Source: Bacteroidota bacterium
GTDB lineage: Bacteria > Bacteroidota > Bacteroidia > Flavobacteriales > Weeksellaceae
DNA length: 64,000 nucleotides
Assembly (NCBI GenBank): GCA_023460855.1
Contig: JAEWOS010000019.1
Coordinates: forward strand, 1 to 64,000
Direction: 5' to 3'
The position numbers were made by a program, and so were the translations under genes. The notes under the pieces are model-generated. The model made no database searches. It was not told where the DNA came from and was given only the letters and a program-made list of their open reading frames with translations. Of this stretch, positions 51,718 to 60,603 are shown piece by piece. Within the stretch, counting starts at the first letter, position 1, and every line of letters begins with the position of its first letter.

Positions 51718-52287
51718 ATGAATAAGAATATAAAACTTGTTTTAGCAGCAATATTAATCGCGCTTGGAATCTATATGATTGCGGCAACCCGTAATCTGGG
51801 TTGGGGAATCGTAGTGTTACTCCTCTCCGCATTTCCGATTCTTCTGTATTTCAAAAATGAGTTTATTCTGCTGGCGTTTTGGTTTTTCCGTAAGCAGAAT
51901 TTGCCAAAGTCCGCAAATTTTCTTGGAAAAATTACCAACTACAAATCACAGCTTCATAAATCCCAGTACGGTTATTTTCACTATCTCACGGGTCTTACCT
52001 TTGCGCAGGAAAGTCCGGCAAAAGTGGAGCCTTACATGAAAAAAGCACTGGAATACGGTTTAAATATGAAGCAGGACCGTGCAATGGCGAATCTTAATCT
52101 TGCAGCCAGTGCAATTGCCAAAGGCAGAAAGCAGGAAGGACAAAGATTGCTGGACGAAGCTAAAAAACTCGACAGCGCCGGAATGATGGCGGACCAGATT
52201 AAAATGATGAAAGACCAGCTGAAAATGCCAAGCATGCAGAAACATATGCACAATCCGCATATGAGACAGCGAGGCAAATATTTCTAA
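51718..52287 (+). CDS. Small membrane protein with TPR-like soluble domain
   Basis: The 189-residue protein has two hydrophobic helices (about 5-25 and 30-55), then a soluble helical region (HYLTGLTFAQESPAKVEPYMKKALEYGL and ANLNLAASAIAKGRKQEGQRLLDEAKKLD) that looks like TPR repeats. The tail is Met/His-rich (MPSMQKHMHNPHMRQRGKYF), which could bind metal or simply be variable. I do not know a function. A terminator follows 25 nt after the stop. Confidence 0.8.
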   Translation: MNKNIKLVLAAILIALGIYMIAATRNLGWGIVVLLLSAFPILLYFKNEFILLAFWFFRKQNLPKSANFLGKITNYKSQLHKSQYGYFHYLTGLTFAQESPAKVEPYMKKALEYGLNMKQDRAMANLNLAASAIAKGRKQEGQRLLDEAKKLDSAGMMADQIKMMKDQLKMPSMQKHMHNPHMRQRGKYF

Positions 52288-52311
52288 AAAATAAATTTTC
52301 AAACATGAATT

Positions 52312-52339
52312 CCGGTTTTATCAAGCCGGCATTTTTTTT
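52312..52339 (+). terminator. Terminator behind the TPR-like membrane protein gene
   Basis: A 7-bp stem (CCGGTTT 52312-52318, AAGCCGG 52323-52329, one wobble) with a 4-nt loop is followed by eight T residues after CA. Confidence 0.75.
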
Positions 52340-52970
52340 ACATCTCCGCATCACTGCCGGCTGCATAAAATTTAGGCATTTTCCAACGGAATCGCACTGC
52401 GAGCGTTCTGATTGCTACAATCAGAATGATGGTGAAAATCTGTACAAACTGATACGATAATGTGGTGTAATTTGCCAGAATCAGGAACAGTCCGCCACCA
52501 ATAATACACGCTGTAGCGTAGATTTCTTTCCGGAAAATAAGCGGGATTCTGTTCAGCAGAATGTCGCGGATAATTCCTCCGAAACAGCCGGTGATCGTCC
52601 CCAGAGTAAGACAGATAACCGGATGCAGATCGGCGTTAATTCCTTTCTGAATTCCTATTATGGTAAAAAGACCAAGCCCGAAACTGTCGAAAATAAAAAG
52701 TGTAACGCGGAAATTTTTCTCAATTGATTTGAAAATCATTGCGGCCACTGCTGTAATGAAAATCAGCGCGCACATCCATAAATCGTGCATCCAGAAAACC
52801 GGAACGTCCAAAAGCAGATCGCGCACAGTTCCTCCGCCAACCGCCGTGATAAAGGCGATAATGAGTACGCCAAAAGGATCAAACCTTTTCTGCATTGCAG
52901 CAAAAGCGCCGGACATTGCAAACGCAACTGTGCCCAGTATTTCAATAACGAAATTGAACTGTTCGTGCAT
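52338..52970 (-). CDS. TRIC-like cation channel family protein (UPF0126, YadS-like)
   Basis: The 210-residue protein has about seven helices built as two repeats, with the signatures GAFAAMQKRFDPFGVLIIAFITAVGGGTVRDLLLD (about 20-55) and GTITGCFGGIIRDILLNRIPLIFRKEIYA (about 105-135). This is the UPF0126/trimeric intracellular cation channel family; an E. coli relative is described as a glycine transporter, so the substrate is open. It lies 39 nt behind coaD and ends a ddl-coaD-TRIC run. Confidence 0.92.
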   Translation of the reverse strand: MHEQFNFVIEILGTVAFAMSGAFAAMQKRFDPFGVLIIAFITAVGGGTVRDLLLDVPVFWMHDLWMCALIFITAVAAMIFKSIEKNFRVTLFIFDSFGLGLFTIIGIQKGINADLHPVICLTLGTITGCFGGIIRDILLNRIPLIFRKEIYATACIIGGGLFLILANYTTLSYQFVQIFTIILIVAIRTLAVRFRWKMPKFYAAGSDAEM

Positions 52971-53009
52971 ATTTTTCTGAATGGAGATTAATGGCTGAAC
53001 AAATTTATC

Positions 53010-53468
53010 CTAGACGCGCACCGCATCCGGAACCAGAAGTTCGTATTCGCCTTTGTGCGTGATGATTTCACGAACGATGCTGCTGCTGATAAACGATTTC
53101 CCGGAAGAAGTGAGCAGAAAAACGGTTTCCAGTTTCTTGTGTGCCAGCGTTCTGTTCGTGTGCGCAATCGCTTTTTCAAATTCAAAATCGGCCGGGTTTC
53201 TGAGTCCGCGCAGAATATACTGTGCCTGTTTGCGAATGCAGTAATCCACAGTAAGACCTTCAAAAAAATCAACTTCCACATGTCCGAAATCTTTCACAGA
53301 ATTTCTGATGAATTCCATCCTTTTTTCTAGCGGGAACATATATTTTTTCTGTGAATTCTGGCCAATGGCAATAATCAGTTTGTCAAAAAGTGGCGCAGCA
53401 CGTTCGATAATATCGTAGTGGCCTAAAGTAATCGGATCAAACGAGCCGGGAAAAACAGCGATTCTCAT
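53010..53468 (-). CDS. coaD: Phosphopantetheine adenylyltransferase
   Basis: CoaD makes dephospho-CoA from ATP and 4'-phosphopantetheine. The 152-residue protein begins MRIAVFPGSFDPITLGHYDII, with the nucleotidyltransferase TLGH motif, and has AIGQNSQKKYMFPLEKR, YILRGLRNPADFEFE and the C-terminal FISSSIVREI. The start is the ATG at 53468, fixed by the family N-terminus, not an upstream TTG. It is 23 nt behind ddl. Confidence 0.96.
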   Translation of the reverse strand: MRIAVFPGSFDPITLGHYDIIERAAPLFDKLIIAIGQNSQKKYMFPLEKRMEFIRNSVKDFGHVEVDFFEGLTVDYCIRKQAQYILRGLRNPADFEFEKAIAHTNRTLAHKKLETVFLLTSSGKSFISSSIVREIITHKGEYELLVPDAVRV

Positions 53469-53491
53469 GGTTTTTTCGTTCAAAATGAGAC

Positions 53492-54475
53492 TTATTTTCT
53501 TAAAGCTTTCTCTACTTCATTTCCGCACAGATCAGGAATAGAAATTCCGTAATGCGCTGCCTGTTGCGGCAATATTGACGCCGGTGAAAATCCGGGATTG
53601 GTATTCATTTCCAGCATGTACGGAATTCCGTCCATAATAATGTATTCGCTGCGGGAAAAACCAATCATCGAAAGAGCTTCATAAGCGCGTTTTGCAGTTT
53701 CTTCCACGCGTTTTTTCGTTTCTTCGTCTATTCTTGCCGGAGTAATTTCTTCTGAAGCTCCTTCGTATTTGGCTTCGTAATCGAAAAATTCTTTGGTCGG
53801 TACAATTTCAGTAATTCCCAGAACGACCGTTTCATCACCAAAATCCACCACACCTACCGAAACTTCCATTCCGTCCAGGAAACTTTCAACCAATACTTCG
53901 CTGTCTTCAGCAAAAGCCAGTTCAAAAGCCTGATCGAATTCACTGATGTTTTTCACTTTTGTAATTCCAAGTGACGATCCGCTCTGGTTTGGTTTTACAA
54001 AGCAGGGAAGCCCGAGATCCGCAGCCAGTTTTTCATAATCCACCAGTTCTCCCTTTCTGAAATATTTGCTTTTTGCTGAAGGAATTCCGTATTTGGATAA
54101 AACGGCAAGCGTATCTTTCTTGTTGAACGTTAGTGCGCTCTGATAAAAATTGCAGCCGGTGTATTTCTGTCCAACAATATCCCAGTACGCCTGCAATTCA
54201 CCGTTCTCTCCGGGTTTTCCGTGGATAATATTAAAACAGACATCAAATTTTACTTTGTAACCGCTGTCCAGATCCACCGTAAAATCATTTTTGTTAATCG
54301 AAGCTTTCTGTCCGTGATCATCCAGAAAATACCATTCATCTTTCAGTATTACCACACGGTATACATTGTATTTTTCACGGTCCAGCGAATCATAAATCAG
54401 CTGCCCGCTTTTCAGGGAAACCACATATTCATCAGAATAGCCGCCCATTACCACAGCTATATTTTTCTTTACCAT
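53492..54475 (-). CDS. ddl: D-alanine--D-alanine ligase
   Basis: Ddl joins two D-Ala for peptidoglycan precursor synthesis. The 327-residue ATP-grasp enzyme begins MVKKNIAVVMGGYSDEYVVSL and has FNIIHGKPGENGELQAYWD, LPCFVKPNQSGSSLGITKV, VLVESFLDGMEVSVGVV, and EMNTNPGFSPASILPQQA. The ATG at 54475 fits the family start. It is divergent from the PASTA gene and heads the ddl-coaD-TRIC run. Confidence 0.97.
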   Translation of the reverse strand: MVKKNIAVVMGGYSDEYVVSLKSGQLIYDSLDREKYNVYRVVILKDEWYFLDDHGQKASINKNDFTVDLDSGYKVKFDVCFNIIHGKPGENGELQAYWDIVGQKYTGCNFYQSALTFNKKDTLAVLSKYGIPSAKSKYFRKGELVDYEKLAADLGLPCFVKPNQSGSSLGITKVKNISEFDQAFELAFAEDSEVLVESFLDGMEVSVGVVDFGDETVVLGITEIVPTKEFFDYEAKYEGASEEITPARIDEETKKRVEETAKRAYEALSMIGFSRSEYIIMDGIPYMLEMNTNPGFSPASILPQQAAHYGISIPDLCGNEVEKALRK

Positions 54476-54608
54476 AAATTTTAAAGGTCTGTTTCCGCAA
54501 ATGTACTGAAAAACTGACAGTTTTCTACACGCCGTAAAGTGCAAACAGACAAAGTCTGCTGCAGGTTGTTTTCCCCGATTGCTACAATTTCTTTATTAAA
54601 TTATTATT

Positions 54609-54616
54609 TATATTTG
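54609..54616 (+). promoter_or_regulatory. Putative -7 element for the PASTA-rluD unit
   Basis: TATATTTG matches TAnnTTTG and is 27 nt before the ATG. The nearest upstream TTG is 27 nt away, longer than consensus. Confidence 0.45.
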
Positions 54617-54643
54617 CGGTTACATTTTTAAGTATTTTCACCT

Positions 54644-55771
54644 ATGCTGAAATCGCTTTTTCACTGGAAAGTTCTGGTCAATTTACTGCTTGCTGTGGCA
54701 GTTTTTACGGGTCTCGTATGGCTTACTTTCCGCTGGCTGGAATACCATACGCAACATGGTCAGGAAATTCCTGTGCCCAATGTGATGAACAGATCGGTGC
54801 ACGATGCGATAAAAATTCTGGATGATTCCGGCCTGGAATATGAGGTGGACAGCATGAAGTATGATCCGAAATACCGTCCGTTTCAGGTGCTGAAAATTTA
54901 TCCTGCAGCCGGCGCGCGCGTAAAAGGAGGGAGAACGGTGAGACTGATGGTTAATCCGAGAACGTGGGCCAAAATTACGGTTCCGGATATTATTGACAGA
55001 TATAAAGGGTTGGCGTTCAGGCAACTGGAGCAGGTCGGGCTGAAGGTTGGGGACACGATATTTGAGCCGAGTATTCAGCGTGATGCGGTAATCCGAATGA
55101 TTTACAACGGCAATTCTCTGAAACCGGGTGCATTGCTGCCACGATTCTCAACAATTGATCTGGTGATCGGTTCCGGACCAATGCGCAATATTTCCATTCC
55201 TAATGTAGTTGGGCTTACTGTAGCAGAAGCCAAAGCGATTATTGCCAACAACCTTTTTGAAGTTGGCCTGGTGGAATATGAAGACGGCGAAAATGACGAA
55301 AGCGATATTGTTTATTATCAGGATCCTGCAGCCGGTGATTTACGCGATCAGGGAATGCAGATTGACCTTTGGGCAAGTAAGAAAACACCTGCCGAACTGC
55401 AAAGCAAGATCAGTTATCTGAATTCCATTTACAGAATTAAGATTGATACCACGCTTCCGCCGATCCGTTACGAGGAAATGCCGGTTTATGAAGAGCAGTA
55501 TCAATCGCCACCGACTTTGCCGCGCAGAAGTGAACCGGCTGCAACTCCGGGACAGACGCCTGCTGCACCCGCAACGCCGCGAAATAATACCACAACACCA
55601 CGTAATAATACCACAACGCCGGCAAATACCGGAACCAAGCCTGCAACGGGCACGAAACCGGCACAGCAGTCGTCGCAGCCTGCAGCTTCTCCTGCCAAAC
55701 CAGCAACGGGACAGAATTCCGGCACAACAACACCGGAAAAGCCTAAAGCCCGAAAAGTAGTGGTTGAATAA
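54644..55771 (+). CDS. PASTA-domain membrane-anchored protein
   Basis: The 375-residue protein has one N-terminal membrane anchor (about 10-28) and three PASTA domains: VPNVMNRSVHDAIKILDDSGL (about 45-105), ITVPDIIDRYKGLAFRQLEQVGL (about 110-180) and ISIPNVVGLTVAEAKAIIANNL (about 185-250). A Pro/Thr/Asn-rich tail with repeated TPRNNTTTPRNNTT follows. PASTA domains bind peptidoglycan or precursors; no kinase domain is attached here. Its place beside ddl and rluD is conserved in flavobacteria. Confidence 0.92.
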   Translation: MLKSLFHWKVLVNLLLAVAVFTGLVWLTFRWLEYHTQHGQEIPVPNVMNRSVHDAIKILDDSGLEYEVDSMKYDPKYRPFQVLKIYPAAGARVKGGRTVRLMVNPRTWAKITVPDIIDRYKGLAFRQLEQVGLKVGDTIFEPSIQRDAVIRMIYNGNSLKPGALLPRFSTIDLVIGSGPMRNISIPNVVGLTVAEAKAIIANNLFEVGLVEYEDGENDESDIVYYQDPAAGDLRDQGMQIDLWASKKTPAELQSKISYLNSIYRIKIDTTLPPIRYEEMPVYEEQYQSPPTLPRRSEPAATPGQTPAAPATPRNNTTTPRNNTTTPANTGTKPATGTKPAQQSSQPAASPAKPATGQNSGTTTPEKPKARKVVVE

Positions 55772-55792
55772 GTAAGAATTATAATTAAACCG

Positions 55793-55820
55793 AAGGCTTC
55801 AACAGAAATGTTGAGGCCTT
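55793..55820 (+). terminator. Strong hairpin between the PASTA gene and rluD
   Basis: A 12-bp stem (one wobble) is closed by a GAAA tetraloop, but only a short T stretch follows. It may be a weak terminator or an RNA-processing or stability site. Confidence 0.5.
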
Positions 55821-55832
55821 TGTTCAAAAATA

Positions 55833-56888
55833 ATGGAGGAAAACGAAGAATTTCTTGATGATGAACTGAAGGAGTCGGAGAGTGGAGACGAAGAGAACTC
55901 GGGTCTTTACGAACACCTGCATATTACCGTGGACCGGAATCAGGAAACGATGCGTATTGACAAGTACCTGGCGATTTTCCGTCAGAATTCTTCGCGCAAC
56001 AAGATTTCTCAGACCTGCCGCGCAGGAAATGTGGTGGTGAACGGAGTTCCGGTAAAGCAGAATTACCGTGTGAAACCCGGCGATGATATTTCAATACTGC
56101 TCACGCATCCGCCACGGCAAAACGTGATAACTCCACAGGATATTCCGCTGAACATCGTATATGAAGATGATGATCTGGTTGTAGTTGATAAAGAAGCGGG
56201 AATGGTTGTTCATCCCGGACACGGAAACTGGGACGGAACTTTGGTAAATGCGCTGGCTTTTCATTTTGAGAAAAATGGTGAAAAATCTGATCTGGACAGG
56301 GTAGGGCTTGTACACAGAATCGACAAGTACACTTCCGGGCTTCTCGTAATTGCCAAAAATGAATACGCCTTAAGTTATCTCGCCAAACAATTTTTCGACC
56401 GCAAAACAAAGCGTCTTTACTGGGCATTTATCTGGGGAGAAATGCAGGAGCCTGAAGGAACAATTACCGGACATATCGGAAGACATCCTAAAAACCGAAT
56501 GCAGATGGCCGTTTTCGAAAACGGATCGCAGGGGAAACATGCGGTTACGCATTACAAAGTTCTGGAAAGTTTCCGTTATATGAGCTGGGTGGAATGTAAG
56601 CTGGAAACCGGGCGTACGCACCAGATCAGGGCGCATTTCAAACATATAGGTCATCCGCTGTTCAACGATGAGCGTTATGACGGGCACATTCCGATCCGCG
56701 GTCAGAATCTTCCAAAATACAGTCAGTTTATACAGAATGTCTTTGAAATACTGCCGCGACATGCACTGCATGCGCACACACTCGGATTTGTTCATCCCAC
56801 TACAAAAAAGGAGATGTATTTCGAAAGCCCAATGCCCGCAGATATGGATGCAGCCGTAAAAAAGTGGAGAAATTATTTACAAAATTAA
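55833..56888 (+). CDS. rluD: RluA/RluD family 23S rRNA pseudouridine synthase
   Basis: The 351-residue enzyme has an acidic N-terminal extension, an S4 RNA-binding domain (about 40-100, MRIDKYLAIFRQNSSRNKISQ), and the catalytic RluA domain with GLVHRIDKYTSGLLVIAKN (catalytic Asp), VVDKEAGMVVHPGHGNWDGTLVNAL and LETGRTHQIRAHFKHIGHPLFND. It isomerises uridines in large-subunit rRNA or tRNA; RluD versus RluA/RluC specificity is by resemblance. It follows the PASTA gene. Confidence 0.92.
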   Translation: MEENEEFLDDELKESESGDEENSGLYEHLHITVDRNQETMRIDKYLAIFRQNSSRNKISQTCRAGNVVVNGVPVKQNYRVKPGDDISILLTHPPRQNVITPQDIPLNIVYEDDDLVVVDKEAGMVVHPGHGNWDGTLVNALAFHFEKNGEKSDLDRVGLVHRIDKYTSGLLVIAKNEYALSYLAKQFFDRKTKRLYWAFIWGEMQEPEGTITGHIGRHPKNRMQMAVFENGSQGKHAVTHYKVLESFRYMSWVECKLETGRTHQIRAHFKHIGHPLFNDERYDGHIPIRGQNLPKYSQFIQNVFEILPRHALHAHTLGFVHPTTKKEMYFESPMPADMDAAVKKWRNYLQN

Positions 56889-56908
56889 CGATCTATGATC
56901 TTTTTTTT

Positions 56909-56916
56909 TATATTTG
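56909..56916 (+). promoter_or_regulatory. Putative -7 element for porP/sprF
   Basis: TATATTTG matches TAnnTTTG and is 23 nt before the ATG at 56940. It supports that ATG over an upstream start at 56895. Confidence 0.45.
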
Positions 56917-56939
56917 TTGATCTGAAATCAAAATTTGTT

Positions 56940-57890
56940 ATGAGAAAACTATATGCTATCGTATGTCTGGCTTTGTTGTCAGGTTCATATCAGGCGCAGG
57001 AGACGCTACCCTATTATCAGCAGTATTTAATGGATGGTGAATTTCTCTTTAACCCGGCAAAATACGGAAGCACAGACTATGTACACGTTAATGCAAACTA
57101 CCAGAAGCAGTTCATGAATTTCAGCGAATCGCCGAACGTTCAGTCTTTAGGTGTACACGCCAATGTTTGGGACAGAGTTGGGGTTGGTTTAAGCGTTTTC
57201 CGTGACGAAAATGGTCCGTACACTTCAGGAGGTATGACTTTAGGAGGTTCTTACTTTATCCCGATCAGTGATGAAGGCGAAAGACAGGATCAGTTCTCTT
57301 TTGGTACGAGTTTAACGGGTTACAGCATGAACATCGATTATACCAAACTGAACGTAGAACATCAGGGAGATCCGAATCTTCAGGGCGATAAAGAAAATAT
57401 CTTCATGCTTTATGCAAATTTCGGTCTTGCTGCAACCTATAAAAACTTCTTCGGTTCCGCATCCGTTAACGATATTGCGCTGAATAATGATGCAGCAATT
57501 ACCAATAACGTTGAGCCTTCACCGATTAAGGTAATGCTGAACCTTGGTTATAACATTAACCTTACAGAAGGATTTTATATCACTCCTTCCGTTTGGGGTA
57601 ACCTGAATACCAATTCCGGATTCATGATCGACGGAAACCTGATGGCAACTGTTCACAACGACTTTAACAGATTCTCTGCCGGTGCGAGTTTCAGATATGT
57701 TCAGAACAGATTCGACAACCAGACTTTAAGTCTTTCACCAATTGTAAAAGTTCACCTGAATAAATTCATGATTTCTGCAGTATATAACTTAGGACTGTCC
57801 GATATCCAGGATTACGGTGGAAACAGTTTCATGCTCGGTCTAGGATTTAACTTTGATAACTTCATCAACGTAAGAGGATTCAGATATTAA
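56940..57890 (+). CDS. Type IX secretion system membrane protein PorP/SprF family
   Basis: The 316-residue outer-membrane protein has a signal peptide (MRKLYAIVCLALLSGSYQAQ) and then LPYYQQYLMDGEFLFNPAKYG, the PorP/SprF opening. GLSVFRDENGPYTSGGMTLGG and many aromatic beta-strands follow, ending ...FNFDNFINVRGFRY. PorP/SprF proteins act with the T9SS in secretion and anchoring of surface proteins such as gliding adhesins. This one is not beside a sprB-like adhesin, so its client is unknown. A terminator follows directly. Confidence 0.92.
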   Translation: MRKLYAIVCLALLSGSYQAQETLPYYQQYLMDGEFLFNPAKYGSTDYVHVNANYQKQFMNFSESPNVQSLGVHANVWDRVGVGLSVFRDENGPYTSGGMTLGGSYFIPISDEGERQDQFSFGTSLTGYSMNIDYTKLNVEHQGDPNLQGDKENIFMLYANFGLAATYKNFFGSASVNDIALNNDAAITNNVEPSPIKVMLNLGYNINLTEGFYITPSVWGNLNTNSGFMIDGNLMATVHNDFNRFSAGASFRYVQNRFDNQTLSLSPIVKVHLNKFMISAVYNLGLSDIQDYGGNSFMLGLGFNFDNFINVRGFRY

Positions 57891-57914
57891 GAAAATATCT
57901 TTTCAAAAATACAG

Positions 57915-57938
57915 GCTCCGTTCTTCGGAGCTTTTTTT
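57915..57938 (+). terminator. Terminator abutting the hemW start codon
   Basis: A perfect 6-bp stem (GCTCCG 57915-57920, CGGAGC 57926-57931) is followed by seven T residues that end exactly at the hemW ATG. Confidence 0.82.
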
Positions 57939-59075
57939 ATGATCTATTTCCATATTCCCTTCTGTAAGCAGAAATGTACGTACTGCAATTTTCATTTTTC
58001 CACTTCTTTGAAGCTGCGTGAAGAGATGCACCGTGCAATGATAACTGAACTGCGCACAAGAAAAGATGAACTTCCGGAAAAGAAAATATTTTCGCTGTAT
58101 TTCGGAGGCGGTACACCTTCTGTTTTGCCGGTAAATTATCTCCAGGAACTCATTGACGAATCTTCAGGGTTTTTTGATTTTGATGACAGTATGGAGATTA
58201 CAGTAGAAGCGAATCCTGACGATCTGAATGCAGCTTATTTAAAATCCCTGCGAAATATCGGCGTTAACCGTTTGTCAATAGGAACGCAGAGCTTTTTTGA
58301 TGCCGATCTCCAGCTAATGAACAGGGCGCACAATTCTGCTCAGGCTGCAGACAGTATTAAAAGAGCACAGGATACGGGATTCGATAATATCAGCATTGAC
58401 CTTATTTACGGTTCTCCGGTTTCAGGAAAGGAAATATCGAAAGAAAATCTCGGAAAAGCAATCGCTCTCGAAGTTCCGCATATTTCATCATATGCACTGA
58501 CGGTTGAGCCGAAAACTGCTCTCGAAAATCTGATCAGAACCAGAAAAATTGAGGCTCCGGATGAACAGTTTCAACACGCAGTATTTCAAATAATGTGCAC
58601 CGAACTGAAGAATAATGGTTTTGAGCATTATGAAATCAGCAATTTTGCGAAACCCGGCTTCTATTCCAGACACAACACTTCTTACTGGCAGAATAAAGCA
58701 TATCTCGGAATCGGACCATCCGCACACAGTTTCGACGGACATAACATCAGAAGCTGGAATATTGCGAACAACTCACTCTACCTCAAATCACTTGCTGACG
58801 GAAAATTACCGCTGGAGAAAGAAATTCTGGAGGATGAGGAACGTTTCAACGAAATGCTGATGATCGGTTTGCGAACGGTTTGGGGTGTAAATCTTGATCA
58901 GATGAGAGCACAATTTCCGGAGGAATTCATAGAGCGGTTAAATAAAGATATCGAGGACAAACTAAATAATAATTTGCTGATTGTAGAAAACGGATATCTG
59001 AAAATTCCGGAAGAACAATGGTTTCTCGCAGACGGAATCGCTTCCGATCTGTTCCGGTTGAAATCAGATTCTTAA
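57939..59075 (+). CDS. hemW: Radical SAM heme chaperone HemW
   Basis: HemW binds heme and a radical SAM [4Fe-4S] cluster and delivers heme to respiratory enzymes. The 378-residue protein opens MIYFHIPFCKQKCTYCNFHF, with the CxxxCxxC ligands at Cys9, Cys13 and Cys16. It continues with LYFGGGTPSVLP, EITVEANPDDL, VNRLSIGTQSFFD and GFDNISIDLIYGSP. The extra Cys near the cluster site that marks CPO-type HemN is absent. The ATG sits directly after a terminator T tract, which is unusual. Confidence 0.94.
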   Translation: MIYFHIPFCKQKCTYCNFHFSTSLKLREEMHRAMITELRTRKDELPEKKIFSLYFGGGTPSVLPVNYLQELIDESSGFFDFDDSMEITVEANPDDLNAAYLKSLRNIGVNRLSIGTQSFFDADLQLMNRAHNSAQAADSIKRAQDTGFDNISIDLIYGSPVSGKEISKENLGKAIALEVPHISSYALTVEPKTALENLIRTRKIEAPDEQFQHAVFQIMCTELKNNGFEHYEISNFAKPGFYSRHNTSYWQNKAYLGIGPSAHSFDGHNIRSWNIANNSLYLKSLADGKLPLEKEILEDEERFNEMLMIGLRTVWGVNLDQMRAQFPEEFIERLNKDIEDKLNNNLLIVENGYLKIPEEQWFLADGIASDLFRLKSDS

Positions 59076-59124
59076 TTCATTTTCAGACCCGAAAAAACAG
59101 TATTTTTACACCAAATTTCACGCG

Positions 59125-59952
59125 TTGAAAAAGAAAAAGCAGGATTTTACCCATCTTAACGCTTCGCAGCCCATAGGAATTTTTGATTCCGGAGTTGGCG
59201 GACTCACAGTTGCTAAAGAAATCAAACGTTTGCTGCCGAATGAAAACCTGATTTATTTCGGTGATACAAAGCATTTGCCATACGGAGAAAAATCCAAAGA
59301 AGCAATTGCCGGATATGCAACGCAGATTACAAATTTCCTGCTCGAGAAGGGCTGTAAAGCAATCGTAATCGCCTGTAATTCAGCAACGGCTAATGCACTG
59401 AATGAAGTAATGGAACTGGTAAATAACCGCGTTCCCGTTATTGACGTAATTAATCCTGTTGCTGAGAAAGTCGCCTTCGAAATTCACAATAATGTCGGTG
59501 TAATCGCAACCAAAGCAACGGTAAACTCAGGTCTTTACAGAAAATCGATCCGTAAACACAACAGATTTATCAAAGTGGATGAACTTGCTACGCCGCTGCT
59601 GGTTCCGGCGATTGAGGAAGGCTTCCGGAATCATCCCATAACCAATGCGATCATTTACAACTATCTCAGCAGCAATAAATTAAAAAATATAGAAACGCTG
59701 ATTCTCGGCTGTACGCATTATCCTTTGCTGATGGACGAAATCAGGCAGTTTTACGGGAATCGCGTCCGGATTATCGATTCGCCGAGTATTGTGGCCAATC
59801 AGTTGCGCATGATTCTCGAGCAGCATCACCTGCTGAACGATCAGAAGAAACCGGAATACCGTTTTTACGTTTCCGATCTTACCAAAAATTTTGAAAAAAT
59901 ATCGCGAAAGATTTTCGGCAAGCAGATCAGCCTCGAACTGATGGTTTTATAG
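59125..59952 (+). CDS. murI: Glutamate racemase
   Basis: MurI makes D-glutamate for peptidoglycan. The 275-residue protein has IGIFDSGVGGLTVAKEI, YFGDTKHLPYG, AIVIACNSATANAL with the first catalytic Cys, GVIATKATVNSGLY, and TLILGCTHYPLLMDEI with the second. The start appears to be a TTG at 59125, as no ATG precedes the family core. A terminator follows 18 nt after the stop. Confidence 0.96.
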   Translation: MKKKKQDFTHLNASQPIGIFDSGVGGLTVAKEIKRLLPNENLIYFGDTKHLPYGEKSKEAIAGYATQITNFLLEKGCKAIVIACNSATANALNEVMELVNNRVPVIDVINPVAEKVAFEIHNNVGVIATKATVNSGLYRKSIRKHNRFIKVDELATPLLVPAIEEGFRNHPITNAIIYNYLSSNKLKNIETLILGCTHYPLLMDEIRQFYGNRVRIIDSPSIVANQLRMILEQHHLLNDQKKPEYRFYVSDLTKNFEKISRKIFGKQISLELMVL

Positions 59953-59969
59953 TCTGATAGTTATAAGAA

Positions 59970-60005
59970 AATCCGGGACAGCAAATGCAGCCGTCCCGGA
60001 TTTTT
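59970..60005 (+). terminator. Terminator of murI
   Basis: A 9-bp perfect stem (ATCCGGGAC 59971-59979, GTCCCGGAT 59993-60001) is followed by a T tract. It lies between the convergent genes murI and the DUF5606 gene. Confidence 0.85.
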
Positions 60006-60023
60006 CGTTTGAAAAAGTCTGTT

Positions 60024-60578
60024 TTAATCTTTCTTGGTATGCGTGCTTTTAGGTGCCGATTTCACTGTGGAAGTCGATTCTTTTACTTTTGGCGACGCTG
60101 GCTTCTCAGCTTTTGGTGCTGCTTTTTTTGCGGCAGGTTTTGCTTCTTTCGCAGGTTCTTCTTCCGCATTTTCTGCTTCAGGCTTCACGAAGCTCTCTTC
60201 TTTAATATATCCGGCTTTATGCAGCGTATTGTACCATTGTGCCAGTTTTTTCATATCTGAAACGTACACGCGGCCCTTATCGTAATTCGGCAGTGCTGCT
60301 TCCATAAAATCACGCAGTTCTGCATCGCTGGATTTATGGGATACTGTTTCGGCAAACTCGTTTTCCGTTGCAATGCGGTGGAAAATATCGAAAAGAGGAA
60401 CCTCCGTTTCGTCAGTATACATTGCAATATTATCCAGCAGGCTAACCTGACTGCTGTTGCTGATGCTCACCTTCTTTTTCGTGGTAATATCTTCCACAAT
60501 GAAACCGCTTTTTACCTGAGAAACCAGTTTGTAAAGCCCCGGTTTTCCGGAAATTGAAATGATTTTTTCTAACTCCAT
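60024..60578 (-). CDS. DUF5606 family protein with histone-H1-like tail
   Basis: The 184-residue protein has a conserved N-terminal domain (MELEKIISISGKPGLYKLVSQVK, SSQVSLLDNIAMYTDETEVPLFDIF, about 1-120) found in Bacteroidota, with an SH3-like look. A Lys/Ala/Pro-rich tail follows (about 130-184, KEAKPAAKKAAPKAEKPA) that resembles histone H1-like tails. Function is unknown; nucleic acid binding by the tail is inferred only from charge. It lies 25 nt after def on the same strand. Confidence 0.85.
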   Translation of the reverse strand: MELEKIISISGKPGLYKLVSQVKSGFIVEDITTKKKVSISNSSQVSLLDNIAMYTDETEVPLFDIFHRIATENEFAETVSHKSSDAELRDFMEAALPNYDKGRVYVSDMKKLAQWYNTLHKAGYIKEESFVKPEAENAEEEPAKEAKPAAKKAAPKAEKPASPKVKESTSTVKSAPKSTHTKKD

Positions 60579-60603
60579 TATCTTTTTATTATTTGTAATC
60601 TGA

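Noticed and set aside
55570..55650. Short tandem DNA repeat in the PASTA gene
   Set aside because: It encodes the low-complexity TPRNNTT linker and is ordinary for such tails.
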